Source: Arachis hypogaea
Lineage: Eukaryota > Streptophyta > Magnoliopsida > Fabales > Fabaceae
Assembly (NCBI RefSeq): GCF_003086295.3
Contig: NC_092040.1
Span: forward strand, 7,998,001 to 8,062,000
Length of the DNA stretch: 64,000 nt
Reading direction: 5' to 3'
The notes below the pieces were generated by a model. That model saw nothing but the letters and a program-made list of their open reading frames with translations. It was not told where the DNA came from and searched no databases. The translations under genes and the position numbers were made by a program. Shown one piece after another: positions 21,630 to 33,781 of the stretch (positions are counted from its first letter, which is position 1; every line of letters begins with the position of its first letter).

Positions 21630-22306
21630 TATATAAAAATAATAAAAAAATGTCCATGTCTAGATAGCGTCCATAATGGCTTCTTCTTCGTTTAGTGGCT
21701 TCTCGTCCATATATAGGAATAATATTTCTTTGGACGCAGAGAAACGCAATCATCAAGGAGTGGTGATGGAATATAGCACGAGTTTGTAATTAGCCATATT
21801 ACTCCAAGTCTCCGACTACTTTCATCCATTGTCCAAAGGAGTAGTCCCTCTTAGAAGTGCCCACTTCTTTACGTTGACAACTATCAGTTAATCGTCAGTG
21901 ATCAATACTGAATAGTATTTCAATGACGTTCGCGGCTATATTCATTCATGAACAATGATATTATTCACAGATATAATAAAGATTGTTCTTAATTATTTAT
22001 ATACTTATTTTGTTACTAATTACATAACTACTTTTGAGCCTTCAATTCATAAAATTTATTTTCATTGTGGTCTTCGTACATTTTTATATTTGGTAATACT
22101 AAAGAGAGGAATTTAGTTCAACAATTAATAAATATTAAATATAAGACAAATTTTAGTTGTTTTTTATTAATTTTTTAATTATTAAATATTTTTGTTTTAC
22201 GGTATATTATTGATTTTATTTCATTTTTAGATTCAATAATATAATAATTTATGGGTTTATCATCATTTGGTATAAGATAACTCGATTAAATTGTGAAACA
22301 TCTTCT
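21630..22306. other. AT-rich intergenic DNA, no gene seen
   Basis: No open frame or repeat pair can be supported here. Confidence 0.4.
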
Positions 22307-22314
22307 ATAAAAAT

Positions 22315-23647
22315 TAAGGTTTAGAAAATCGAACCGATCATCGAATCGTTTTAATTACGGATTCATCAATTTATTGGTTCAATCATAGTTTAACTGAAAA
22401 AACTACTTTTTATAATAAAACAATACATAAATACACTAAAACATAACTATAGTCTAATATAAAAGTATTACACAACCACAATGTTATAATGTCATCTAAA
22501 TACAAACTCAAAACTAAAGTAAAATAACAAAAAAAACAACCAAAAATATTTGGGCAAAACAAGTATGGGTAATGTGGCTTTTTATTCACTATTTATAAAG
22601 CAACATATCTTTAAGTTTGATCTATTTTTTTTCCCATAGATAAAAAGAAGTTTGTCATTAACTATCATTAAAATCATGAGAATGAAAAACTTCATTTGAA
22701 ATAAGAGAATTAGAAGCTAAGTTATTCTCAATAAATGCATTATTATTCCTATATACTTTTTAATTGATGCTCTCATCTATACCTAAAAATTATCAACGAC
22801 CCAATAACAAATTAACAATATTACAGCAATCAACTCAATATAAATCAGTAAACCACAAAATTACATAATCAATAAATTACTGGAACCTTAATATCATCAA
22901 CATAATATCAAGTAAATCACAAAATGCTAGAATCAAGATTCTAAGAACAATCATAAATCAAATCCCAGTAATGACAATAAGTCAACAATAATTAGAGAAG
23001 AAAATGCAAAAATCACATATTCACAATCCTAAAAATTAAAAAAGAATACCTTCACGGCAGAACTGGAAGCACGGAGGTGAGAGAGCATCAGAAGGTTGGA
23101 CACGGCAGGATCGGAGAAAAGGTGGCCCGACCGCCATAGAACTGGAGCAAGAGGAGGGTGGAGCGTCGTAGAATTAGAGCAGAGAAGGACTAGAGCGCAG
23201 TGAAATAGAGCCTATGCAGAGGGACGACCAATGATGCGAGACAATTTGCAGAGGCTTCGAGCAGTAGCTGAGATGACTGTGGCGGGGAAGGTGGCTTCAA
23301 GCAGTTGCGACGACAGCGGTGACTAGACAGAGTAAGTGTGGGAGTGAGGAAGGAGCTCAAAAAAATTTAGGAGTGTGCTCAAGGAAAACGGGGATTGGGG
23401 TTCTAACTTTCTGGGAGTGAATTCCTGTCTGGAGATTATCGTTTTCTCTCTTTTTTTTTTCAAGAACGAAGGCATAGTTTTCGTTCAAAAAATAAAAATC
23501 GGCAAAATCGTGATTCAATTTGACCGACCGATTTACGATCAGTTTAATAACAATTTTTAAATTTGACAATTATAAGTTTTAATCGAACTACAAATTTTGT
23601 CAATTCATGATTCGACTAACCCATTCGAACCGAAATTTAGAATCTTG
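22315..23647. mobile_element. Non-autonomous hAT element (1.3 kb) with perfect 8-bp duplication
   Basis: The left end TAAGGTTTAGAAAATCGAACCG and the right end by reverse complement (CAAGATTCTAAATTTCGGTTCG) form imperfect TIRs. ATAAAAAT precedes (22307-22314) and follows (23648-23655) the element. A GC-richer block at 23040-23350 resembles the untranslated end of hAT elements. No transposase is encoded, so movement would depend on a relative. Confidence 0.75.
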
Positions 23648-23655
23648 ATAAAAAT

Positions 23656-23951
23656 GATATTATTTTTGCCCGAGCTATAACAAAAATATTGGTAATCTTC
23701 CATACAACAACTATATTATTTAAAAGTCGAGTTATATTTGCATCTATAATCGAATATTTAAGGTAATAACTAGGTCTAAATAAATCAAAATTAATATAAA
23801 TAATTTTCTCGACAACTAAACCAAAAATATTTTTCTTTATGAAATATAAAGGGGTCATTCATAAAACACTTATTGATATGAGCGTTAGATTGTATATTTT
23901 TTTACTATGATTTTATACTTTGCCAAGTAGAGTCTTAATCAGTAGAGTAAG
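23656..23951. other. AT-rich spacer, no gene seen
   Basis: Nothing beyond short chance frames is visible between the hAT element and the MITE. Confidence 0.4.
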
Positions 23952-23954
23952 TTA

Positions 23955-24347
23955 GGTAGCGTTTGGTGGAGAGATAGAGACTGAAAGACTAAGATTGAGA
24001 GACAGAGACTAAGTGACAGAGATAGAAATAAATCTTAGTATTCTGTTTGGTGCAAAGTGGGAGACAGAAATTAAAACAAGAATGAAACTCTAATTTAATT
24101 TGTACAAAAAGTAAAATTGAAATTAATTAATTGAAATGAGGTTATTTTAGGTATAAAATGTTATTAAAGTTTCAGTCTCTGTCTCTAAAAGTTTCAGTCC
24201 CCTGTGTCCTCACTTTTTGGAGGTACTGAAATATTGAAATTTTAGGGATAGAGACAGAAACTTTAGTACCAATTTCTAAGCCAACAAATATGATACTGAG
24301 TCTCAGTCTCTCAATCTCTGTCTCAATACCTTAAAACAAACGCTACC
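23955..24347. mobile_element. Tourist-like MITE (393 bp) with TTA duplication
   Basis: It begins GGTAGCGTTTGGTGGAGAG and ends CAAACGCTACC, so 11 bp are perfect inverted repeats (GGTAGCGTTTG) and the similarity continues further in (GAGACAGAG against CTCTGTCTC). TTA flanks both sides (23952-23954, 24348-24350), typical of PIF/Harbinger MITEs. The interior is rich in GAGACAGAGA and its complement and would fold into a long hairpin, a potential source of 24-nt small RNA. Confidence 0.75.
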
Positions 24348-24449
24348 TTAAAATTCATCATCTCACATTCATCCGGTAAAAGTTGTTTTTAATTCTTATT
24401 TAACAAAAAAAAAATTTTTTTGAATAGAGAGCTCAACACTCAAGTGGAG

Positions 24450-27400
24450 CAAACAAGCAAGAGTAAAATAAGGTAACTCCTATGTCATCTTCGGCATAGC
24501 CATCAACAACATGAGCTATTTACAACACCACTACTTAGCACATAAAAAACTTTGAGCCACACAATCTACAATTCATGTTGTCTTTCCCTAAAAAATGACA
24601 TCATTCCGTCGTAACCAAATATTCCATATAGTTGAGTAGAAACCAATTAGCCACCACTTGCGCAGCTCTTTTTTCAGCGGCATGGACCTTCAGCTGTCAA
24701 AGTGTTCTTTCAAGGTACCAGGTACAGTCCACGCACATCTATCCAAACTCTGAAATCCAAGCACACCACACCTGCAAAGAGTACTCACAAGTAACAAATA
24801 AGTGTTGAATATTTTCTACTTCGTTGTTACACAACACGCACAAAGTATCATTTTGTTGTAGCAGTCCCAGTCTATTTAGCCGATCCTTTGTATTTACTCA
24901 GCCTACCAATACAAACCAAGTGAACAACTCCACTCGAGGCGAAACTAGGCCTTTCCAAATGTCCTTTGTGAATCTGTACCTCAGGAGCTCCTCATCCAAA
25001 GACTCTTCCTGCAATACATGCACAAATGAGTTAGTAGAATAAACGCCTTCCTTGCCAAATTTTCACACCACTCTATCTTGCACTTCCGCTATCAATTTAA
25101 CAGATTGCAATACTTGAAGCATCTGGTCTAGTGTATCTGTTTCCTATTAGCGTAATTCCCTCCTCCATTGGAAGTGCCAAACCCACTCTATCCCATCCCA
25201 AAATCCGCAGTCCCCAATTACTGATCTTTTTTTGTTTGAAAACAAGAAGAGTCTCAGATAAAAGTCTTTCAGCTTTTTCACTTGGAGCCACGTATCCTCC
25301 CAAAATCTGGTGGATCTACTATGCCCTACTTCTATAGCAAGGCCATCAATCATCTTCTACTTTACATGTTGCTCCTTTATTTGCACTTGACATATGTCTT
25401 TTTATGGGCCACCTCTTTCTCGTAGTTATTGGGTTGACAATAAGTGATTTGGGTTCAAGTTATTACAGGAGCATACGATCTTCTTTCATAGAGGACATTC
25501 CTCTTTTGAGAACCTCCATCACCATTTAAATAGTAGAGCAGCATTATGGACTACCGCATCACCCATACCCATACCTCCTAACTTCTTTGGTGCCTGAATC
25601 ATCTCCTACTTTACAAGAACCATGTCTGGTCGCCCATCATCCTTCCCCCATAAGAATCTCTTCTGCAGTGAGATGATTTTATGTGCCACCCCTTTTGGCA
25701 TCTTATACAAACTCAGGAAATAAATCGGTAGGCTATTAATAACCGACTTTATGAGCACTAGCTTCCCAGCCTTACTAAAGACCTTTGTTTTCCACAAGCT
25801 GAGCTTCTCTTCCACCTTGTCTATAATCGGCTTCCACGTTTTTACCAATTTCGCATTCGCTCCTAGGTTAATGCCAAGATACCTCACCGGTAGAGCCGCC
25901 TCCTGACAACCCAGTAGCTGACACATCTGTCTAACCCATTCCTGACTGCAGTTTACGGATATTAAGTTGGACTTCTTGAAGTTAATGCTCAACCCAGACA
26001 TCATTTCAAAATACCTCAGCATCTTCTTATAGTTTCTGACTGTCTCCTCATCCGGTGGATAGAATAATATAGTGTCGTCAGTAAATTGTAAGTGCGATAA
26101 TTCTATATTATCCCGCCCTACTAGAAGCGGAGAGATTCGGCCATTCCTTATCGCCTCTCCGATCATCCTGTTAAGCACATCTACCACCAAAACAAACAGA
26201 AACGGTGATAATGGATCACCTTGGCGAAGCCCCCTCTCCATTTTGAACAATTTTGACGGAGACCCATTAACCAGAATAGATATAGAGGCCGTTCTGACAC
26301 ACTCCCTTATCTATTACCTCCATGTTCTGCCGAAGCCCATCTTCTCTAACACTGTATCAATAAAAGACCATTTAACTCTATCATAGGCTTTCTGAAAGTC
26401 CAGTTTGATAATTGATGATGCCTTATTTTTCAATTTCAACCATTGCACAGTTTCACATGCAATTAAGGCTCTGTCATGTATCTTCCTCCCCTTCACAAAG
26501 GCACTCTGCGATTCCCCAACTAAACTGGGCATTACACTCCGCATCCTTCGTGTTAACAGTTTAGAAATGACTTTATAGACACAACCAACCATGCTTATAG
26601 GTCTGAGATCTTTTATCTCTTTAGCCCCAACGAATTTCGGAGCCAACGCTACCCATGTGACATTAGAATCCTCTGGTAATGTTGCTGTCTCAAAGAAGGT
26701 CATCACAGCTGTAGTGAACTCCATTCCAATTTCATTTCAACACCTTTTTATAAAGTTCATGTTGTACCTGTCACTCCCTGGAGCCTTAGAAGATTCACAA
26801 TCCTATACTGCCTCTTTCACTTCTTCCACTGACGGTAAGACCTCTAGGGCTTCAGCTTCCTCCCTCTCTAGCTGATTAACTAATCCATCCCTAACGCTCA
26901 CACTTGGAGAATCCTCCTGGTGGTACAGGCATTTATAAAAGTCTCGAATGGCAACCTTAATTCTTACTTGATTCCTCACAAGCCTCCCTTGAATTACCAA
27001 AGACTCAATCCTGTTATTCCACCTTCTCGCTGATGCTATATTATGGAAGTACCTTTTGTTTCTATCCATCTCATTTGTGTGTCGGGATCTAGACATTGCT
27101 TTCAGTGGACTTCCTGCCTTTCATTCCACTTTTCACAGCACCTCACTAACGCCCTCCTCCTTGCTTCCGTTGTACAGTCATAGCTTCCACTACTAACCAT
27201 ATCATCTACCTTCTTTACTTCTTCCTCCAACCTCTTTATTTTCTCAGTTATATCCCCAAAATGCTGCTTATGCCATCTACGCAGTGGTGTTGTCAATGCT
27301 TTCATCTTCTCTAAGAAATGCATATCACCTAATTTCCTCCACTCTTCCTTCACCATTCTCAGAAAACCCTCATGCGTGAACCAGGAGTCTAAGTTGCAGA

Positions 27401-28116
27401 AGGGTCTTGGGCCATCAAATTTTTTGCTGTCTTCCATAATCAAGGGGAAGTGGTCTGATAAACCTCTAGGACCTCCCCTTAAATGCAATTCTGGGTACAC
27501 ATCAAGCCACTCCACAGAAACCAGACACCTGTCAATACGACTGCACAACTGTCCTCTAAACCATGTATACTTACGATCATTTAGCGCCAAATCAATCAAT
27601 TCCATATCATTTATCCACGCTCTAAAATCTTCCACAGACGCTGATAATCTAGTCGCTCATTTTCTTTCTTCCATATATACAATTTCATTAAAGTTCCCCC
27701 AAACAACAGAACGATACCTGACACAACCCTGCAATATAACTCAACTCTTCCCAGAAGGAGGCTTTCTCAGCTCTTTCATGTGGTTCGTACACCAAACAAA
27801 CAGCACAATAAAAATTATCTTTTACCACAACCCCTTCTACACACAGCCATTTATCCCCTTTATAGCAATTAGTCAATTTAAAAACCGCCTCATCCCATAT
27901 AAACAATAACCCTTCAGAAGCCCCAATTGAGCTTACAAACTCCCAACAAGCTCTATCTCTACCCCAGATACGAGCTACATCAAAATTAGTCACAAGTTCC
28001 TTCTTTGTTTCTACCAAACCCAGCATGTCCAGCGTAAATTTACTTTTAAAATTCTTCAGCATACCAACCTTTGCAGTACCTCCCAACCCCCTAATATACC
28101 ATGAACTTATAATCAT
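24450..28116 (-). pseudogene. LINE ORF2: endonuclease / reverse transcriptase / zf-RVT
   Basis: It starts 'MIISSWYIRGLGG' at 28116, the AP-endonuclease domain that nicks the target (usually SWNIRG). The frame shifts at 'CCLGEL' near 27690, where 'CLGDFNEI' is expected. The reverse transcriptase follows ('LRPISMVGCVYKVISKLL', 'KLDFQKAYDRVKWSF', 'GLRQGDPLSPFLF', 'LQFTDDTILF'): the catalytic Asp pair is kept but the usual FADD is FTDD. The C-terminal zinc-binding domain is readable near 24860-24740 ('NDTLCVLCNNEVENIQHLF'). At least five stops replace Trp codons, near 27100, 26805, 25605, 25520 and 25490, all G-to-A changes on the coding strand. The copy is dead, but the order of parts is complete. 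Confidence 0.88.
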
Positions 28117-28136
28117 TTCAGAAAATTATTATACAC

Positions 28137-30480
28137 CTATTTTTGAATTTTTGGCCTGCTTCTTCGAACTTTTTCTTTTTGCTTTGCCTGTCGTCGCTTC
28201 AGAGCCATCGCTTCATTCTGCTCCTGTAAAATAGCCATAATATCCTCCTCATCACTGCACTGAGCACCTGATTCTACAGCTAGCTTCCAAGCCTCTTTAT
28301 TTTCAGCCATTTCCACTTCCCAGCTCGGCCTTTGTTCTTCACTGTGAATGTCAGTATCACCTTCCAAGTCAGCCCCCAGCTCCAGACCTGATTGTGTACA
28401 GTGATCACTCTCTTTCTCTTATGTGCTGCCATTTACCTAAACCAAGGCCTCTGTCACAATTTCCCCTCCTCCAGTCCCACGCCTGTATCACCACATAGCT
28501 GCTGCTCATCCTCTGATGCGTTTTGTCTTGTGAAACTGCTGTTGACATTGCCATGGTTCTCATCTCCAAGAAGCCGTAGTCTCTCTTTCGAGTTACAGTG
28601 CCCTGGTCATTCTTGGCTCGATTTTGTGTTTATGCCCCTTCTCTTTCTGCATCTCCGTTCTTTTCCCGTGTCGTTCCTGACTTCCCCATCGCTAAACTTC
28701 CTTCCCGCAAGCATCTCCGCCGCCTCCTCCCGTGCGGCCTCCACCGGCGCGAGCTTCTGCCCACAGCCCTCCTCCATATCTAGCCACGAAGCAGTCGCTG
28801 TGTCCCTCACCCATTCAAACTCTGCCGTCATCACAGCTCCAATCTGTAGCCCTCTTTCTTGCCGAGTTAACAAGGCGGCGTATTTCCCCGCCGGTGACGT
28901 GGTTAGTCTGTGGCCGACTTCCCATCTTTGCCTTATGCCAGGCTCTGCTGGACTTGACCTAGGACGTACAGTGAGGAGTGAAGCGTGATCTAGCTACTGC
29001 CGCTCAGTCTGGGCCATGATGGATACCGGGTCAGCGCCTACCCGGTTTGGGCTACCTGTTCTTGCCCGATTTGCCCCTTCCGCTCCGTTTCCTGACTCCC
29101 CATAATGGGCCTGGTATCTGCCAGCCCATACCCATTTCTTGTGCCATCATGGGCTTGGTTGCCATTACAGCTGTAATAATCATGAGATATTGTTTCCTCA
29201 GAATCTCCCTCATCATTAATATGAGGTGATCCCTGAAAATCTTCCCCCGCCTTTAATGTCGCGTAAATACTGTTTCCAGAATAAAGATTTGAATTCTTAT
29301 GATTCCATTCATTCAAATTTACACATGAATTTACTAATCTATCATTTTCTTGTTCAGCCATTCTATTGTCCACCGCCACCAGAACTGCCGCCTGATCTCA
29401 AACAACCTCCGGCTGTTCGTCGCACTTATTCAATATGCCACCATGTTCTTCGCGCTGCAACTCTCCTCCATCTACTCTATTCCTGTCGCATGTCCCTTGC
29501 TTACTCTCCCGAAAGCATTCTTCTCGATATACCTCTCCCCCCACTTCTCGTACACGGGCATTAAATCCCCTTGCACCTATTGTAACGTGTATCCATTTGT
29601 TAATCATATCAAAGACACACGTATCAATCAGTACCCGACCCACACTAAACGAGTTGCATGATTCTGTTAGCTTATCACACACCACTACCTCTCCCCATTG
29701 CTCTCTAATTTTAAGAAAAGTGTCTCTGGATCATGCGTGTAATGGGACTCCATAGCAATCCAACCAAACTCTTCTAGACTCACTCCTCTCCGTCTCGTCC
29801 CATCTCCATACCATATAAAACAACTTTAATAAGTCGTTCATTCTAAAGGTGTAAACTTCCTCAGCACTAAGCATAGAGTCGAACGTTATCAAAGCTTTAT
29901 ATGCTCCCATCTCCCTTACGTGCGTTACATCTGGCCATTCGTTATGAATCTCTTATTTCAAGGCAGTAAAATCGATCGCCCACTTCGTCCCCCGACGATA
30001 CTTCTCTGTAGCCAGGCAACATTCTCATTGACTATCGATACTTCTACCTTCTTTGTCCATTCATTATTATTTGGATCTTTGGTCAGAGTACTAGACGGCT
30101 GCCTCACCCCTTTCTCTTCTGTTCCATTCACACTCCTTGGCTGTGAGTTGTTTCCCTGGCATTCTTTCTGGTGATGACCTTCACTTCTTTGTCCGTTGTA
30201 TTCCGGATCACCGCTCTCCTTCTATACTTCGCTTCTCTGACAAACAGTCTTTTGCCTCTCAACATCATATTATTCATATTTGTTACAGCTTTCAGAGTTC
30301 CTCCCTTTGTAGTGTATCGCACAAATGCAAACAGATAGATATGTCCATTTTTGTTCTTTCACGACAGATATATGTCGATGATTCTACCTGTCCATTTGAA
30401 TATATGAACCAATTTCCTTTTTGATATATCTTCTGACAAATTGTTGACGAAGATGGAAAAAGAATCAAGCTCTAATCGTT
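28137..30480 (-). pseudogene. LINE ORF1: RRM and DUF4283-like nucleic-acid-binding protein
   Basis: Near 30470-30200 an RRM fold is readable: RNP2-like 'FSIFVNNLSEDIS', a helix 'KLVHIFKWTGRI', and RNP1-like 'LFAFVRYTTKGGTLKAV'. A TGA replaces an Arg (CGA) codon between them. Further on, 'SRRVWLDCYGV' and 'CNSFSVGRVLIDT' (29760-29640) match the DUF4283/zinc-knuckle type of ORF1 found in plant L1 elements. The C-terminal part ('MAENKEAWKLAVESGAQ...') ends at 28137, 20 nt before the ORF2 ATG. ORF1 proteins coat the LINE RNA. Several frame changes separate the parts. Confidence 0.75.
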
Positions 30481-30610
30481 GATACTCTTCTTTATTCTAA
30501 ACCCTAAGATATTTATCATGTTTATTTGAACTAGTATTTTTCCCTTGTGTTTCCCCACCTCACTCGCTCTCGATTTCTCTCTCGATCTCTCATGGTTTCT
30601 CACGTTCTAT

Positions 30611-31329
30611 CTGTTTTACAAAATTTTAGAAAACCCTATTTATATTATTTATTTTTTATATATTTTTTTTACAGTTTAAAATATATTTTTATTATTTTAT
30701 CAATTATTTTACTACTAAAAATATAAGTTATAAAAAAAATAAAAAACTCCTCAACTAAATATATAATAGAATGAACATAGTTGAAAATACATTTTTGGCA
30801 TGTCTATATGTACGATTATTCCAATGACAAGGATGGCATGCATAAAAAACAGTCCTGTAATAATGAATTCTCCCCGACAATTATCCTTAAAACCACACAC
30901 CAAATATAGAAATTGTCATCATTCGAAATTAATTCCACGAGAAGCTCAGGAATATTATTGACACGTATACACTAACACTATACACACGTCCGTGATTTAT
31001 TAAAACAGTTTTGATATAGGTGTGAGGAACCAACATTTTTCTTATAATAAAAAAGTTAATAAAGCAGTAAATGATTAATTTAAAGATATTATTAGGAGTA
31101 AAATTAGTAAAAATAAATTTAAGTAAATGTGCGTAAACTGGAAAAATTTTAAATTTATTCAAAATGTTAATAATAGAATTAAAATAAATTAAATATTTAA
31201 AATATTTTTAATATTTTTAGAAACAAATTTAAATATACTTTATCTTATATTCTATTTTTTAGCATATTTATAAATATTAATTATATATTGACTAAATTAA
31301 AATACATACTGATATATTTACTCAGTGAA
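30611..31329. other. AT-rich intergenic DNA, no gene seen
   Basis: Extremely AT-rich. The minus-strand frame at 30929-31162 is Phe/Ile-rich and shows no recognisable domain. Confidence 0.4.
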
Positions 31330-31801
31330 TATCATGATTAGGTGGATTCTATGGTGTAGAAAGGAAATTATTTCTACATGTATAGAAGGATAGGTGTCAA
31401 TGCATTAGTAGTTTATGTTGATGGCTTTTGGATGGGGAAGAATTAATTAGAGTACACAAGTATTGATTCATTGGACCCAAAAAAAAAAAGAGTGTGTGAC
31501 ATTATATATGTGTCATAAAGACAATTTATTAGGTTTTTTTATTTTAATAAATTGAATAAATATTTTATTTATTAAAATAAATAATTTAAAAAATTATTAC
31601 CATGTAGACGAGATATATGTATTTATAAATATAAAAATATATTTTATAAAAATAATAAAAATATTAATAATTTAAACTAGACCAAACTCTTAAAAATAGA
31701 ACATTCAATTAATATGGAAGGTAGACGATCTTAACCGTACTACGTCCATCCACCGGCGTTTTTTATTAGAATTTACACTAAATCAATTCAAATAATAATA
31801 A

Positions 31802-31866
31802 GGCGGGATTCGAATCCCCAACACTTGCTTAAGCAAATTAGTGAGCTAACTACTAGACCAAGTTCA
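31802..31866 (-). repeat. tRNA-like pol III A/B-box block, left arm
   Basis: On the minus strand it reads CTTGGTCTAGTAGTTAGCTC (A-box-like) then TTGCTTAAGCAAGTGTTGGGG and GGATTCGAATCC (B box, 31817-31806). This looks like the tRNA-derived head of a plant SINE, not a working tRNA: the anticodon arm is a palindrome and no acceptor stem forms. It points away from the centre of the fold-back element. Confidence 0.6.
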
Positions 31867-32878
31867 TTAATTAGTTAGTTAAAACCGTCTATTTCTTCTA
31901 TTATTTTGAAACTGCTCATCTTTTCTATTATTTGAAACTGCTCATCTTTCTTATTATTTGAAATATTCTATTTTTAAGAGTTTGATTTAATTTAAATTAT
32001 TAATATTTTTTATTATTTTCAAAAATTATATTTTTATATTTACAAATACATATATCTCGTTTACAGTAAGGAGATATATGAAAATTGAAAAAATACACAT
32101 ATCTCAATACGGATAAAATTATCTCGTTTACAGTATAAACAAGATAAGAGATGCTTATGTATTTTCCTAATAATTTTTAAAATTATTTATTTCAGAAAAT
32201 AAAATATTTATTTAATTTATTAAAATAAAAAATTCCCACATATTATTTGATTTATTGTTAATAAATATGTATATCACTAATCAAATTAGAATTAAGTCCA
32301 TTAGATGAAAAAAATTTTGAAAAAAATATATTTTTTTAATATTAACCAAAATATTTTTCATAGAATTTGAAAAAGAAAAAGATTTGGAGACTAACTTACT
32401 TTCACTCTTAAAATTATTACTATTAAAAACGAAAAAATATATAATTTAAGTAATAGGTAATTACTATTCATTTACTGTGGTTAACAAATTTAATTTGTTT
32501 TTATAATTATATGTCCTAAATATATTACTAATTATTTTTATATTTTTAATATTTTACATGTTTTAATTTATAAATTGAATTGATAATTTACTATTATTAA
32601 AGGTATCCCATTTTTTAGAAGAAAATATTTAACTTTGAACAAAAGACTAAATTAGAACGATATAAAATGTTTTAGACAAAAATAAAATATTAATAATTTA
32701 ATTTATATAAAATGTTTTAGACAAAAATAAAATATTAATATAATTTTTGAAAATAATAAAAAATATCAATAATTTAAATTAAATCAAACTCTTAAAAATA
32801 TAATATTTCAAATAATAAGAAAGATGAGCAGTTTCAAAATAATAGAAGAAATAGGTGGTTTTAACTAATTAATTAATG

Positions 32879-32943
32879 AACTTGGTCTAGTGATTAGCTC
32901 ACTAATTTGCTTAAGCAAGTGTTGGGGATTCGAATCCCCCCTT
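32879..32943 (+). repeat. tRNA-like pol III A/B-box block, right arm
   Basis: Plus-strand mirror copy: CTTGGTCTAGTGATTAGCTC, TTGCTTAAGCAAGTG, and the B box GGATTCGAATCC at 32926-32937. It also points outwards. If transcribed by pol III, the two copies would give divergent transcripts reading into the flanks. Confidence 0.6.
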
Positions 32944-33412
32944 ATTATTATTTGAATTGATTTAGTGTAAATTCTAATAAAAAACCCCGGTGGATGGACG
33001 TAGTACGGTTAAGATCGTTCACCTTCCATATTAATTGAAATGTTCTATTTTTAAGAGTTTGGTCTAATTTAAATTATTAATATTTTTATTATTTTTATAA
33101 AATATATTTTTATATTTATAAATACATATATCTCGTCTACATGGTAATAATTTTTTAAATTATTTATTTTAATAAATAAAATATTTATTTAATTTATTAA
33201 AATAAAAAACCTAATAAATTGTCTTTATGACACACATATAATGTCACACACTCTCTTTTTTTTGTGGGTCCAATAAATCAACAATTGTGTACTCTAATTA
33301 ATTCTTCCCCATCTAAGAACCATCAACATAAACTACTAATGCATTGACACCTATCCTTCTACACATGTAGAAATAATTTTCTTTCTACACCATAGAATCT
33401 ACCTCATGATTA

Positions 33413-33773
33413 TTATTGCATCAATAATATTGATTGATGGTGAATATCAAAATCTTTTGGCAAGTAAGTTCAACTCAGATAGTGCTAGGTATTTAGCTAT
33501 CTATTGTTTTAGATAAGTAGCTAGAGTAGGTAAAGGCTCAGAATTCTCCAGACTAGTCAAGATTACTTGTATAAGTACAAATATGAGGACCACACAAACA
33601 AGCAAGGATAGAACACGACGCACCTTTGATCGTTATTTTTTTTCGTACACATTATAGATTTATCAATTTTTATTGTCATATAATGTAGATAAGATTGGTC
33701 CACACTTTACCTATTGATAAGAGTGTCAAAGGAGAATTCTAGTTATCAATAACTTGATAATTAATACAAGGCA
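33413..33773. other. Intergenic spacer, no gene seen
   Basis: Nothing can be supported between the fold-back element and the next hAT element. Confidence 0.4.
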
Positions 33774-33781
33774 TATATATT

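Larger units (their letters stand above)
24414..30610 (-). mobile_element. L1-type LINE (non-LTR retrotransposon), nearly full length, decayed
   Basis: On the minus strand the element runs from a 5' region near 30610 through an ORF1 with RRM and DUF4283-like parts (30480-28137) and an ORF2 with endonuclease, reverse transcriptase and zf-RVT domains (28116 to about 24450) to an A-rich 3' end (a T run on the plus strand at 24414-24421). About 6.2 kb is the usual length of plant L1 elements. Both ORFs carry several stops and frameshifts. I could not identify the target duplication, so both outer borders are approximate. Confidence 0.85.
31330..33412. mobile_element. Fold-back element with ~700-bp inverted arms
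   Basis: 31330-32035 and about 32730-33412 are inverted copies of each other. The left arm starts ATCATGATTAGGTGGATTCTATGG, and the right arm by reverse complement ATCATGAGGTAGATTCTATGG. Both contain AGGATAGGTGTCAATGCATTAGTAG, TCTCGTCTACATGGTAATAA (either orientation) and a tRNA-like block. Similarity is high along the arms, with many single changes. Inside each half there is a second inversion: AACTCTTAAAAATAGAACATT near 31685 and its complement near 31970. The whole can fold into a nested hairpin of about 2 kb. There is no transposase and no clear target duplication, so it is either a MULE-like fold-back element or an inverted duplication. Confidence 0.75.

Noticed and set aside
28392..29755. 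Several plus-strand open frames of 60-198 codons
   Set aside because: They lie antisense to LINE ORF1, whose domains are readable on the minus strand.
32879..32943. A functional tRNA gene
   Set aside because: A and B boxes are present, but the acceptor stem does not pair and the anticodon arm is a palindrome; it is a SINE-like tRNA relic, duplicated in the other arm.
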